NCBI GenBank assembly: GCA_034436555.1
Contig: DAOTUU010000033.1
Coordinates: forward strand, 248,001-312,000
Length of the DNA stretch: 64,000 nt
Direction: 5' to 3'
Source of the DNA: JAFMJV01 sp034436555
GTDB lineage: Bacteria; Chloroflexota; Limnocylindria; Limnocylindrales; CSP1-4
The notes below the pieces were generated by a model, which ran no database searches, was not told the origin of the DNA, and saw only the letters and a program-made list of their open reading frames with translations. Position 1 is the stretch's first letter; every line of letters starts with the position of its first letter. Below are positions 44,050 through 52,935 of this stretch, one piece after another. Made by a program: the position numbers and the translations under genes.

Positions 44050-45143
44050 GCGCCCGCCCCCCCGGCGGTCGAGGCCATGGGCCCGGTGGTGCCGCGGAGG
44101 CGGAGCCGCCGGACACCCCGGACCCACAGGCGCCGACCCAGGACCATCGCGTCCCGCAGGATGGGCAGGGTCACCAGGTCGAGCGCGCCGACGTAGCGGA
44201 CCTCGTGGCCGCCGAACCCCGCCTTGAACTGCTCGATGCCCGGGTGCGCCAGGCCCCACATGTCGTAGGTGTCGCAGCCCGCCGCGATCGACCGGCGCAA
44301 CGCCTCCCACTTCAGCAGGTAGTTGGCCCGGGAGTCGGCGCCCGCCTGCGTCATGCCGCCATACGGCTCGGCCATCCGGTCGCCGCAGCGCACCAGGAAC
44401 AGGGCCGCGACCGGGACCCCGTCGGACGTGTGCGCCAGCAGCAGCGATGCCTGGCCCGTCGGCAGGAAGGCATCCCACACCGCCTCGTAGGAGGCCAGGG
44501 ACCGATGGAAGAAGCCCGTGCGCGCGGCGGTGTCGGCGAGGATGGCGTGGAACGCCGGCAGGTCCGCGCGGCCGCCCTCCCGGACCGCCACGCCAGAGCG
44601 CGTGGCCCGGCCCACGTATTGCCGCCACTTGGAGCGCAGGCCCGCCCACACGGCGGCCTCGCCGGGCGCGAGGTCCACCACCCGGCTGCGGTCGTGCTGG
44701 ACGGCGTCCGCATCCCGCCACCCGCAGTGCCGCAGCAGCAGCGCCGCCGACACGTCCTCCCTGCCGGGATCCACCGTCACGTGGGTCAGGCGGTGGCGCC
44801 AGGCCGCCCTGCGCAGCGCGGCGGTGAACGCCGCGACCGACGGCTCGTCCCAGGTCGTGGCGATCGGACCGCGCGGCGCATAGCCCATCGCGAACGGTCC
44901 GGGACCCAGCCTGCGGACGAGGACCTGGGCGCCGATCGGACCGCTGCCGCCGTCGGCGACGACTCGTGTCGAGGTCCAGCCGTTGGGCCGCTTGCTGATG
45001 GCCCAGGCGGTTTGCTGGAGATGGTTCGGCGTGGCGCTCGCGGCGACGAAGGCATCCCATGTCGCGTCGTCTCGTCGGAGGGCGGCGAGCGAGGGACCGG
45101 CCTCGACCGCCCGGCCCGTCGGGATGCCGGGAGTGGTGGTCAT
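44046..45143 (-). CDS. FemAB/FemX-family aminoacyltransferase (copy 4)
   Basis: 365 residues from ATG 45143, overlapping the upstream stop and murE start by four bases each. First GNAT domain NHLQQTAWAISKRPNGW and MGYAPRGPIATTWDE; linker RSKWRQYVGRATRSGV; second domain PYGGMTQAGADSRANYLLKWE and YDMWGLAHPGIEQFKAGFGG. Strongly similar to the gene at 33020 in these segments, indicating recent duplication. Presumed lipid II side-chain aminoacyltransferase using aminoacyl-tRNA; specificity unknown. Confidence 0.86.
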   Translation of the reverse strand: MTTTPGIPTGRAVEAGPSLAALRRDDATWDAFVAASATPNHLQQTAWAISKRPNGWTSTRVVADGGSGPIGAQVLVRRLGPGPFAMGYAPRGPIATTWDEPSVAAFTAALRRAAWRHRLTHVTVDPGREDVSAALLLRHCGWRDADAVQHDRSRVVDLAPGEAAVWAGLRSKWRQYVGRATRSGVAVREGGRADLPAFHAILADTAARTGFFHRSLASYEAVWDAFLPTGQASLLLAHTSDGVPVAALFLVRCGDRMAEPYGGMTQAGADSRANYLLKWEALRRSIAAGCDTYDMWGLAHPGIEQFKAGFGGHEVRYVGALDLVTLPILRDAMVLGRRLWVRGVRRLRLRGTTGPMASTAGGAGA

Positions 45144-47311
45144 GGGCCCGCCCGGAGCCTGCGCACGGCGCCCACCGACCGACGCGAGACGCGCCCCGCC
45201 CGATCGGCCCAGGGACGCAGAACGATGCGGCGCGCGGGCTCCCGGTCCACCCACACCGCCCCGAAGCCCGCCTTGTGCTCGTAGAGTCCGTGGTTCGGAT
45301 CGCCCGGTCGTGGCGGCTCACGACGACCGGGCAGGTCCACGCCGCCCAGATCGACATGACGCGCTCCCTCCAGCAGCGCGTCCGCCAGGAGCGTCGATCG
45401 CACCAGGTGCATGGTGCCCGGCAGCTCCCGCCGCCGGGTCGCGTCATCGGCGGAGTACGCCGTGGCGAACGCACCCCCCTGGAGGAACACCAGCACGCCG
45501 CCGAGCACCGCACCCTCGCGCTCGGCGACGTACAGGCGTGCCTGACCTGCCGCGATGAGCCGGGCCCAGAAGGCGAGATAGCCCAGCTCCGGGCGCATCG
45601 GGATGCCCAGGTCCTCCGCCCGCGCCACGAGCAGCTCGCCGAAGCGAGCGAGACGATCGCCCGCGGCGTCCACGCGGACCGAGACGCCCGACCTCTCGGC
45701 GCCCCGGATGCGCTGGCGCGTGCTCTTGGAGTAGGAGCCGAACAGCGCATCGACGTCCCGACCACCGGGCAGGACCAGGCGCATGACGTGGATGCTCGGC
45801 TGGACCTCCGCGGTGACCCCGAAGCCCGAGCGCTCCAGCGCCGCCGCCCAGGCCGGGTCGGCATCCCGCTCGGGATCGAGGAACAGCTCCGTGGCGCCCG
45901 CGTCGCGGGCCACACCCGCCAGCCGGACCACCCGATCGACGACGACCTCCACCGGGTCGCCGGCGTGCGCGGGACCCTTGCGACAGGTGGCGATGACGCC
46001 CGGCACGAGGCGCTGGCGGCGCAGCACGAGCAGGGCGCCCCGATCGTCCCCCAGGTCGACGAACCGAGGGTCCGCGCCCTGGGACCGGCGATGGTCCGCC
46101 CATGCCGTCCCCTGCATCACGTGACCCCCCGGCACATCCACGGTCCGGGCGTTCCAGCCGTCGGGAGGAGCGACGGGCGGCCCGGGGGGCGCGTCCGACC
46201 GACCGGTCACGCCGTGACGGACGGTCCGGACGAGCCGGAGGCCAGCCGAGCGGCCCCGCTCTGCGACGGTCACGAGGGAGGCGGCCCGCGGGTCGGTCAG
46301 TAGGCGCCATGCGGCGACGTACCGCCGCTCCGTGCCACCGAACCCGGCCTTGAACGTCGCGACGCCGTCCGCGTCGGTGCCCCACATGTCGTAGCGCGCC
46401 ATGCCCCGCTCGGCGGATCGGCGGATGGCCTCCCACTTCAGGAGGTGGTTCGCGCGACCGTGGGCGCCCTCCTGCGAGGAGGCGCCGTAGAGCTCGATGA
46501 CCCGGTCCCCGCAGTCCAGCAGGAGCAGCGTCGCGACGGCCGCTCCGCCCGGCGCCCGCGCGATGAGCAGCCGCGCTCCGCCGCGCCGGGCCCACGCCGC
46601 ATGCACGGCCCGGAACGCGGCGCCCGGTTCGAAGCCGACGCGCCGTGCCGTCTCGCGATACAGCGCCTCGAAATCGTCGAGGCCCTCCGCCCCCGCCTCG
46701 GCCACCAGGAATCCCGAGCGCCGCGCCTTGTTGACCGACCAGCGCGCGCTGGAGCGCAGGTCCCCCCACAGTTCGACCTCGGGCCGTCGCAGGTCGATGA
46801 TCCGGGTGCGGTTGATCTGGATCTCGCCCGCGGGCTCCCATCCCGCCGCGGACAGCCAGCCCGCGGCCGGACCCTCGGCGTCGAGCTCCGGGTCGATCGT
46901 GACGTGGATCAGCCGCTCCTCCGCGGCGACGGCGCGCACCGCGCGGGTGAACGCGATGACGCCCGGCCCGTCGACCGTGGCGGCCACCGGGCCCCGAGGC
47001 GCATAGGCACGCGCCCACGGACCCGGCCGCAGCGATCGGATGAGCATCTGCGCCCCGATCGGTCGCCCATCCGACTCGGCGATCACCCGGCGCGTCCGCC
47101 AGCCCCTCGTGGCGTTCGCCTCCGCCCATGCGGTCAGCTGGGGGAACGATCCGTTCGGCGATGCCGCGACGAACGCGTCCCAGGCATCCGGGTCCTGGCG
47201 CAGCCGGTCCGCCAGGCGCGGCGTCGGGACATCCGACTGGACGCGGGTCTGGGCGCCCCTCCGGTCAACAGCGTCCGTGGCCGTCGCTGGAGCGGCGGTC
47301 ACGTCGGTCAT
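45140..47311 (-). CDS. double-length FemAB/FemX aminoacyltransferase (copies 2+3 fused)
   Basis: 723 residues, twice the usual length, starting at ATG 47311 inside the murJ stop. Residues ~1-375 are a standard FemX-like unit (FPQLTAWAEANATRGW, RAYAPRGPVAAT, GRANHLLKWEAIRRS, YDMWGTDADGVATFKAGFGG). Residues ~390-723 are a second, diverged unit: HVMQGTAWADHRRSQGAD, KSTRQRIRGAERSGVSV, ELPGTMHLVRSTLLADALLEG, VDLGGVD, HKAGFGAVWVDREPARR. Two transferase units in one chain could add two bridge residues in turn, or one may be structural. No frameshift or stop lies between them. Confidence 0.85.
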   Translation of the reverse strand: MTDVTAAPATATDAVDRRGAQTRVQSDVPTPRLADRLRQDPDAWDAFVAASPNGSFPQLTAWAEANATRGWRTRRVIAESDGRPIGAQMLIRSLRPGPWARAYAPRGPVAATVDGPGVIAFTRAVRAVAAEERLIHVTIDPELDAEGPAAGWLSAAGWEPAGEIQINRTRIIDLRRPEVELWGDLRSSARWSVNKARRSGFLVAEAGAEGLDDFEALYRETARRVGFEPGAAFRAVHAAWARRGGARLLIARAPGGAAVATLLLLDCGDRVIELYGASSQEGAHGRANHLLKWEAIRRSAERGMARYDMWGTDADGVATFKAGFGGTERRYVAAWRLLTDPRAASLVTVAERGRSAGLRLVRTVRHGVTGRSDAPPGPPVAPPDGWNARTVDVPGGHVMQGTAWADHRRSQGADPRFVDLGDDRGALLVLRRQRLVPGVIATCRKGPAHAGDPVEVVVDRVVRLAGVARDAGATELFLDPERDADPAWAAALERSGFGVTAEVQPSIHVMRLVLPGGRDVDALFGSYSKSTRQRIRGAERSGVSVRVDAAGDRLARFGELLVARAEDLGIPMRPELGYLAFWARLIAAGQARLYVAEREGAVLGGVLVFLQGGAFATAYSADDATRRRELPGTMHLVRSTLLADALLEGARHVDLGGVDLPGRREPPRPGDPNHGLYEHKAGFGAVWVDREPARRIVLRPWADRAGRVSRRSVGAVRRLRAGP

Positions 47312-48870
47312 CCGCGACCGACGGCCGAGCGCGTCAGGTGGACGGCCCTGGACAGTTCGGGAGTGCGCACGAGGCGACTGTACAGCAGGTACACGAGGAG
47401 AGCGGCGCCGCCGCCGACGACCACCTGGAGGAGCGCGGCCACCCAGGGCGTGCCGCCGACTCCGGCGCCGGCCAGCCAGCCGCCCACGAGCGCCGCCGTG
47501 CCGGCCGCGAGCAGCGCCCCGACGACGAACGACGCGGCCCTCGCGAACGGGCGGAGCCCGAAGGCCGGGACGCGTCGATGGAGCAGCAGCGTGAGCGCGA
47601 CCGCCTCGAACCAGCCACCGAGCGCGATGCCCAGCGCCAGGCCCTGGAGCCCGAGGGTCTGCCACGTGAGCAGCGACACCGCCACGTTGATGCCCACCGA
47701 GGCGACCGCCACGGTCACCGGGGTGCGCGTGTCGCGCCCGGCGTAGAAGCCGCGCGCGAGGATGACGTTCGCCGCATGGGCCGGCAGCCCCAGCAGGAAG
47801 ACCGCCAGCGTGGCCGCGGTCGCCTCGACGGCGGCCTCGTCGAATCCCGGGAACAGCAGCTCGATGGATTGCACCCGGAACACGATGCCCACGGCCATGA
47901 GCAGCATCGTCATCCACAGCAGGAGCCGGACCGCCTCGCCCGTGAGCGTCGCGAACGTCGCCTGGTCATCCGACCCGCGCGACCGCGACATCGCAGGCAG
48001 GAGCACCATCCCCACCGGCACCGCCACGACGCCCAGCGGGATCTGGAGCACGTTGAAGGCGATGTTGTAGACCGTGACCGCCGCCGCGCCGCCGAGCGCG
48101 AGCACCGTCACGGAGCTCGCCAGGGTGGTGTTCACGATGAACGTGACCTGGCTCGCACCCAGGCCGATGGCGCGAGGCACCATCAGGACGAGCGCCTCGC
48201 GCGCCTGGGGGTCACCGCCCCGGATGACGGGCGTCCAGGCGAAGCGGCCGCGCAGCGCCGGCAGCTGGACCGCGAAGTGGAGCACCGACCCGATCACGAC
48301 GCCCAGCGCCGCCGCCGTCACGCCCAGCAGCGGCGCGAGCGCGATCGCGACCACGAGGATCGCGGCGTTGTAGGTCACCGGTGCCATCGCCGCCGCCCCG
48401 AACCGGTTGTCCGCGTTCAGGATGGCGGACACGATCGCGCCCAGCGCGAGGAAGACCGGCGAGAGCAGCATCAGTCGCGTGAGCTCGACCGTCTGGCGCA
48501 CCTGCTCGGCGTCGAATCCGGACACGATGGCGGGCACGATCTGCGGGGCGAACAGGAACATCAGCACCGCGAACGCGAGCAGCGCCAGGAGCACCGTGTT
48601 CGCGACGGCCGAGGCGACGCGCCACGCGCGGTGCTCCTCGCCGCGCGACAGCAGCTGGCTGAGCACCGGGATGAGCGCCGAGCCGAGCGCCCCGGCCGCC
48701 ACGAGCTGGTACACCAGGTCGGGGATGCGGAAGGCGGCGTAGAACGGACCCAGCTCTTCGGGCGTCCAGAGGTTGCCCAGGACCACGACGCGGCCCCAGC
48801 CGAGGACGCGCGACGCGAGGAAGAACGCGAAGACCGTGAACCCGGCCCGCGCGAGATCCTGACGGGTCAC
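47308..48870 (-). CDS. murJ: lipid II flippase MurJ (MviN)
   Basis: Moves lipid II across the membrane. 520 residues, GTG start overlapping the xerC stop. About 14 transmembrane helices of the MOP fold. The N-terminal signature SRVLGWGRVVVLGNLWTPEE and AAFRIPDLVYQLVAAGALGSALIPV is typical of MurJ, as is the central PVTYNAAILVVAIALAPLLG and FYAGRDTRTPVTVA near TM10-11. Lies directly upstream of the FemX-like and murE genes, so precursor making, modifying and flipping are encoded together. Confidence 0.94.
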   Translation of the reverse strand: MTRQDLARAGFTVFAFFLASRVLGWGRVVVLGNLWTPEELGPFYAAFRIPDLVYQLVAAGALGSALIPVLSQLLSRGEEHRAWRVASAVANTVLLALLAFAVLMFLFAPQIVPAIVSGFDAEQVRQTVELTRLMLLSPVFLALGAIVSAILNADNRFGAAAMAPVTYNAAILVVAIALAPLLGVTAAALGVVIGSVLHFAVQLPALRGRFAWTPVIRGGDPQAREALVLMVPRAIGLGASQVTFIVNTTLASSVTVLALGGAAAVTVYNIAFNVLQIPLGVVAVPVGMVLLPAMSRSRGSDDQATFATLTGEAVRLLLWMTMLLMAVGIVFRVQSIELLFPGFDEAAVEATAATLAVFLLGLPAHAANVILARGFYAGRDTRTPVTVAVASVGINVAVSLLTWQTLGLQGLALGIALGGWFEAVALTLLLHRRVPAFGLRPFARAASFVVGALLAAGTAALVGGWLAGAGVGGTPWVAALLQVVVGGGAALLVYLLYSRLVRTPELSRAVHLTRSAVGRG

Positions 48871-49862
48871 GCGTCCCTGTCGGCGTCGATCCGATCGTCC
48901 GCACCCGCCGGGACGGTGACCCGCGCGCCGCCGCCCGCCGACCGGGCGCGCGGATGGGCCGAGCGGTACGTGGTGCGCAGCCGAACCGGCGAGACGTGGG
49001 TGTAGACCTGCGTCGTGGCGAGGCTCGCGTGGCCCAGCAGCTCCTGGACGATGCGCAGATCCGCCCCGCCGTCCAGCAGGTGGCTCGCGAACGAGTGGCG
49101 CAGGGTGTGCGGCGAGACGCCCTCCGGGAGCCCGGCACGGGCGGCGAGCCGGTCGACCCGCTCACGCATGCCCCGCACACCCAGGGGCGCCCCGAAGCGG
49201 TTGAGGAAGACGGTCCCGTCGTCCGGGGCGTGGGCCGTGGCCCTGAGCTGCGGCCGACCTCTGGCGAGCCACGTCTCCAGAGCGTCGCGCGCCGGACCGC
49301 CCAGGAGGGTCACCCGCTCCTTGCGGCCCTTGCCCAGCACCCGCACCTCGCCGCGGCGCAGGTCCAGGTCGCCGACCGTGAGCGCGGCGAGCTCGCTGAT
49401 GCGCAACCCGGCGGCATAGGCCAGCTCCACGATCGCGCGATCGCGCAGCTCCAGGGACGCAGCGGTGGAGGGTGCCTGCGCGGATCCCTCGACGGCGTCC
49501 AGCAGGCGCTCCACGTCCTCCACCTCGAGCACCGTCGGCAGTCGGCCCGGCTGGCGTGGCGTGACGACCGCGGCCCAGGGGTCTCCCGCCACCCAGCCCT
49601 CGCGGCGACCGTGGCGATAGAACGAGCGGAGTGCCGCGAGCCGTGCGGCGATGGAGCGGCGCGCGAGTCCCTCCCCGGCCAGCGTCGCCAGGTAGGCGCG
49701 CAGCTGGCGCCGGCCGGGACGGGTCCAGTCGACGCCCGCGGGACCCGCGGCCCAGCGCAGGAAGTGGCCCACCGCGCCCTCGTACGCCCGCCGCGTGTGA
49801 GGCGACGCGTCCCGGGCGTCCAGGGCCCGCAGCCAGGCGAGCAGCGCCGACTCGCCGGTCAT
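48867..49862 (-). CDS. tyrosine recombinase XerC/XerD
   Basis: 331 residues from ATG 49862. SAM-like N-terminal DNA-binding domain (residues ~5-95, SPHTRRAYEGAVGHFLRWA). Catalytic residues present: Arg in GLRISELAAL, Lys in GKGRKERVTLL, HxxR in SPHTLRHSFASHLL, His in LLGHASLATTQ and nucleophile Tyr in VYTHVSPVRLR. Acts in dimer resolution. The position after topA and before murJ, with 4-base overlap, and no mobile-element border, argue for a chromosomal Xer protein, not an integrase. XerC and XerD cannot be told apart here. Confidence 0.9.
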   Translation of the reverse strand: MTGESALLAWLRALDARDASPHTRRAYEGAVGHFLRWAAGPAGVDWTRPGRRQLRAYLATLAGEGLARRSIAARLAALRSFYRHGRREGWVAGDPWAAVVTPRQPGRLPTVLEVEDVERLLDAVEGSAQAPSTAASLELRDRAIVELAYAAGLRISELAALTVGDLDLRRGEVRVLGKGRKERVTLLGGPARDALETWLARGRPQLRATAHAPDDGTVFLNRFGAPLGVRGMRERVDRLAARAGLPEGVSPHTLRHSFASHLLDGGADLRIVQELLGHASLATTQVYTHVSPVRLRTTYRSAHPRARSAGGGARVTVPAGADDRIDADRDA

Positions 49863-49896
49863 CAGGCCGGCCACGCCCCGGACGCGGCGCGTCCCA

Positions 49897-52329
49897 TCAG
49901 GACGTGGACTTCGTGGTCCGCGTCCGGCGGGTGCGAGCCGCCCCGGTCGCGGTTCGGCCTCGCGCGCCACCCGATCCACGGCGGGGCTTCGCGGCGATGG
50001 CCTCGGGATCCGGGGGGCCGCCAGGGAGCTGCGACCCGACGACGACCGGCTCGGGCAGCTCCACGGGCGCACCGCAGCGCAGGCACAGCCCGACCCCGTC
50101 CGCCTTGCGCGCCACCGGGCCGCCGTCGGCATCGTGGGTCGCGCCGACCGGTTCATGGTTCGTGGTGAAGGCGCAGCGCGGGTAGCGGGAGCAGCCGTGG
50201 AACACGTTGCCCGTGCGGCGCGCCCGGCGCGCCGTGAGCGTGCCCTCGCTGCACAGCGGGCAGGTGACCGTGAACGGCAGCGGCGGCGGGGGCGGCGGCC
50301 CCGTCCGGTGGATGTACGTGCAGTCCGGGTAGCGGGAACAGCCCGCGAACACGCCGAACCGACCGCGCTTGGCGACGAGCGTGCCCTGGCCGCACTCCGG
50401 GCAGGCCTCGCCCACGCCCTCGGCGGTGATCGCCTCCGGCTCCTCGCCCGGCAGCGGCCGGGACTCCCTGTGCTCGGGATAGAGCGAGCAGGCGAGGAAC
50501 CGCCCGTTGCGGCCCAGCCGGATGACCATCGGGTGCCCCTCGGAGCAGACCTCGTCGGTCTCCTCGGTGGTGAAGTCGCGCCGGCGCAGCTCCTTGCGCT
50601 TCTCGTCCACGAGCGAGCGCAGCGGGCCGTAGAAGTCGCGCAGCAGCGGCACCCATTCCCGCTCGCCGCTGGCGATCTCGTCCAGGCGCTCCTCCATGCG
50701 CGCCGTGAACTCGAGGTCCACGAACTCCGTGAAGTGCTCCACGAGCAGGTCCGTGACGATGCCCGCGACCTCGGTGGGGTGGAGCCGCCTGTCGGTGACC
50801 GTGACGTAGCCCCGGTCCACGATCGTGCTGATCGTGGCGGCATACGTGGACGGCCGGCCGATGCCCCGCTCCTCCAGGGCCTTGATGAGCGTCGCCTCCG
50901 AGTAGCGCGGCGGCGGCTCCGTGAAGTGCTGGGTGCTCTCCACGTCCACCACGGACGTGCGGTCGCCCTCCGCGAGCGACGGCAGCGCGCCGTCCGCCTC
51001 GTCCTCGGCGCCGTCGTCGCGGCCTTCGGTGTAGACCCGGGTGAAGCCGTCGAAGAGCGTCCTGCTGGCGCTCGCCCGCAGGCCGTAGGGGCCCGCGGTC
51101 AGCTCGACGGTGGTGGTCTCGATGCGCTTGTCGGCCATCTGGGACGCCAGCGCGCGCTGCCAGATGAGCCGATACAGGTTCAGCTCGTCCTTGCCCAGCC
51201 AGCGGCGCAGCGAATCGGGGTCGCGCTCGAAGCTGGTGGGTCGGATCGCCTCGTGGGCCTCCTGGGCGCCCTTGACCTTGCCGAAGAGGCGGCCCTTGGG
51301 CATCGTGTACGCGTCGCCGTAGCGCTTCGCGATGACGCCCCGCGCCTCCCCCATGGCCACGCCCGCCATCGCGGTCGAGTCGGTGCGCATGTAGGTGATG
51401 AGGCCCACGGGCTCGCCGTCGATCTCGATGCCCTCGTACAGCCGCTGGGCGACCGACATCGTGCGCTTGGGGCTGAAGCCCAGCTTCCGGCTGGCCTCCT
51501 GCTGGAGGGTGCTGGTGATGAACGGCGGGCGGGGACTGCTCTTGCTCTGGCGGACGCCGATGCTGTCGACGACGGGCGCGAGCGCCCTGAGCCTGGCGGC
51601 GTGGTCCTGGGCGGCCCGCTCCGCCTGGATCGAGGTCTCCTTCCTGGACAGCTCGCCGCCGCGGTTGAGCGGGACGCCGTCCAGCTTCACCACATCCGCG
51701 TGGAAGCGCTCGCCGCGCACCGTCTCCAGGAGCGCCCGCAGCGTCCAGTACTCGCGTGGCGTGAAGGCCGCGATCTCGCGCTCGCGTTCCACCACGAGGC
51801 GCACGGCGACGGACTGCACCCGGCCCGCCGAGAGGCCGGCCCGGACCTTGCGCGAGAGGAGCGGGCTGAGCGTGTAGCCCACCATCCGATCCACGATGCG
51901 CCGGGTCTGCTGCGCGTCGACCAGGTTCATGTCGATGCCGCGCGGGTGCTGGAACGCGTCCCGGATGGCACCCTCGGTGATCTCCGAGAATGTGACGCGG
52001 CGGGTCTTCGCGTCCGGGATCTCGGCGGCCTGGGCCACGTGCCACGCGATCGCCTCGCCCTCGCGATCCAGGTCGGTGGCGAGGTAGACGGTCGTGGCGC
52101 GCCCGGCCTCCCTGCCGATCTGCGTGACCTGCTTGCGCCGGTCGTCGCTGATGACGTACTCGGGCGCGAAGTCATGGTCAACGTCCACGCCCAGCTTGCC
52201 CTTGCCCGGGTTCTCCGGCAGGTCCCGGACATGGCCGTACGAGGCGAGCACCTTGTAGTCGTCCCCGAGGTAGCGCTCGATGGTGCGGGCCTTGGCGGGT
52301 GATTCCACGATCACCAGGTTCTTCGTCAT
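49897..52329 (-). CDS. topA: DNA topoisomerase I
   Basis: Type IA enzyme relaxing negative supercoils. 810 residues from ATG 52329. TOPRIM domain VIVESPAKARTIERYL at the start and ATDLDREGEAIAWHV (~100); catalytic Tyr region LITYMRTDSTAM (~310). C-terminal zinc ribbons: CSEGHP...CSLYPEH, CPECGQG...CSRYPDC, CPLCSEG...CSRYPRC and a final half site CLRCGA, then a basic Arg/Ala/Gly tail. First gene of an 11-kb run of overlapping or near-overlapping genes. TATCCT eight bases upstream suggests a leaderless promoter. Confidence 0.96.
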   Translation of the reverse strand: MTKNLVIVESPAKARTIERYLGDDYKVLASYGHVRDLPENPGKGKLGVDVDHDFAPEYVISDDRRKQVTQIGREAGRATTVYLATDLDREGEAIAWHVAQAAEIPDAKTRRVTFSEITEGAIRDAFQHPRGIDMNLVDAQQTRRIVDRMVGYTLSPLLSRKVRAGLSAGRVQSVAVRLVVEREREIAAFTPREYWTLRALLETVRGERFHADVVKLDGVPLNRGGELSRKETSIQAERAAQDHAARLRALAPVVDSIGVRQSKSSPRPPFITSTLQQEASRKLGFSPKRTMSVAQRLYEGIEIDGEPVGLITYMRTDSTAMAGVAMGEARGVIAKRYGDAYTMPKGRLFGKVKGAQEAHEAIRPTSFERDPDSLRRWLGKDELNLYRLIWQRALASQMADKRIETTTVELTAGPYGLRASASRTLFDGFTRVYTEGRDDGAEDEADGALPSLAEGDRTSVVDVESTQHFTEPPPRYSEATLIKALEERGIGRPSTYAATISTIVDRGYVTVTDRRLHPTEVAGIVTDLLVEHFTEFVDLEFTARMEERLDEIASGEREWVPLLRDFYGPLRSLVDEKRKELRRRDFTTEETDEVCSEGHPMVIRLGRNGRFLACSLYPEHRESRPLPGEEPEAITAEGVGEACPECGQGTLVAKRGRFGVFAGCSRYPDCTYIHRTGPPPPPPLPFTVTCPLCSEGTLTARRARRTGNVFHGCSRYPRCAFTTNHEPVGATHDADGGPVARKADGVGLCLRCGAPVELPEPVVVGSQLPGGPPDPEAIAAKPRRGSGGARGRTATGAARTRRTRTTKSTS

Positions 52330-52337
52330 CGCGGCGG

Positions 52338-52343
52338 AGGATA
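52338..52343 (-). promoter_or_regulatory. candidate extended -10 element of the topA-xerC-murJ-fem-murE operon
   Basis: TGCTATCCT on the minus strand (TG-N-TATCCT extended -10), with the hexamer eight bases before ATG 52329 and just after a strong terminator hairpin. Confidence 0.5.
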
Positions 52344-52364
52344 GCACGGGGTCCTCGCCGGACC

Positions 52365-52393
52365 GCCCCCGGGCGGGGTGCCCGCCCGGGGGC
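52365..52393 (-). terminator. strong GC hairpin terminator upstream of topA
   Basis: Perfect 13-bp stem GCCCCCGGGCGGG / CCCGCCCGGGGGC with a GTG loop, 24 bases after the stop of the gene at 52418. It separates that transcript from the topA operon. No T-run, as expected in this GC-rich genome. Confidence 0.7.
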
Positions 52394-52417
52394 CCACGCA
52401 CGCTCCCCGAGTCGCGC

Positions 52418-52795
52418 TCAGGCCTGGCGCATCCGCTGCAGCAGCTCCTCGGCGTGCGCCGCCTCCTCGGCATCGTCGACATCCGACAGGTCGTCGTCCG
52501 GCACCGCGAGCGATCGACCCGCGTCGGATTCATCGTCCCGCTCCAGCGGCTCGCCCGCGGGCAGCGCCGGGAGGTCGGAGGCCGCCATCGCCGCCTGCGG
52601 GATCTCGATGAAGCGGATGTGGACGAGCGGATAGAGGAACCACGACTCCGTGTGGTCGATGAACCCGGGCTTTCGTCCGTCGAGGAACCGCAGGTTCGTG
52701 ACGGTGATGCACACGTCCGCCGCGGTGGGCAGCGCGCGCAGGTCGCACACCAGCGGCTGTTCCGAGGCGAAGTGAAGGACGGCTCCCTGGATCAT
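52418..52795 (-). CDS. conserved-looking 125-residue protein, unknown function
   Basis: 125 residues from ATG 52795. First ~70 residues form a beta-rich domain (AVLHFASEQPLVCDLRALP, CITVTNLRFLDGRKPGFIDH, SWFLYPLVHIRFIEIP) with protein-like composition. The rest is acidic (DDESDAG, DDDLSDVDDAEEAAHAEELL). No signal peptide or TM. TAGCAT lies six bases before the start and a strong terminator follows, so it seems to be its own transcription unit. I do not recognise the family. Confidence 0.65.
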   Translation of the reverse strand: MIQGAVLHFASEQPLVCDLRALPTAADVCITVTNLRFLDGRKPGFIDHTESWFLYPLVHIRFIEIPQAAMAASDLPALPAGEPLERDDESDAGRSLAVPDDDLSDVDDAEEAAHAEELLQRMRQA

Positions 52796-52801
52796 CGCTC
52801 G

Positions 52802-52807
52802 ATGCTA
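52802..52807 (-). promoter_or_regulatory. candidate leaderless -10 element of the 52418-52795 gene
   Basis: TAGCAT on the minus strand, six bases before ATG 52795. Confidence 0.42.
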
Positions 52808-52891
52808 TCCGCCCGGGAGCGGCGCGCGCGACGGTACGGAGGTCCCGGACCCCGCGCCGCTCCGGGACGCGACGGCTCACCGGTCCGGGAC

Positions 52892-52919
52892 GCGCCGGCG
52901 CCCCGAGTCGCGCCGGCGC
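52892..52919 (-). terminator. possible hairpin terminator after dprA
   Basis: Two copies of CGCGCCGGCGCC (52891-52902 and 52909-52920), each holding the palindrome GCGCCGGCGC, can pair as a 10-bp stem with an 8-base loop. Located 17 bases after the dprA stop. Confidence 0.4.
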
Positions 52920-52935
52920 CCGGGGACGCGCCCGC

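Noticed and set aside
48867..49862. Tyrosine recombinase as the integrase of a genomic island
   Set aside because: Embedded by overlaps between topA and murJ, no attachment-site repeats or tRNA beside it; fits chromosomal Xer.
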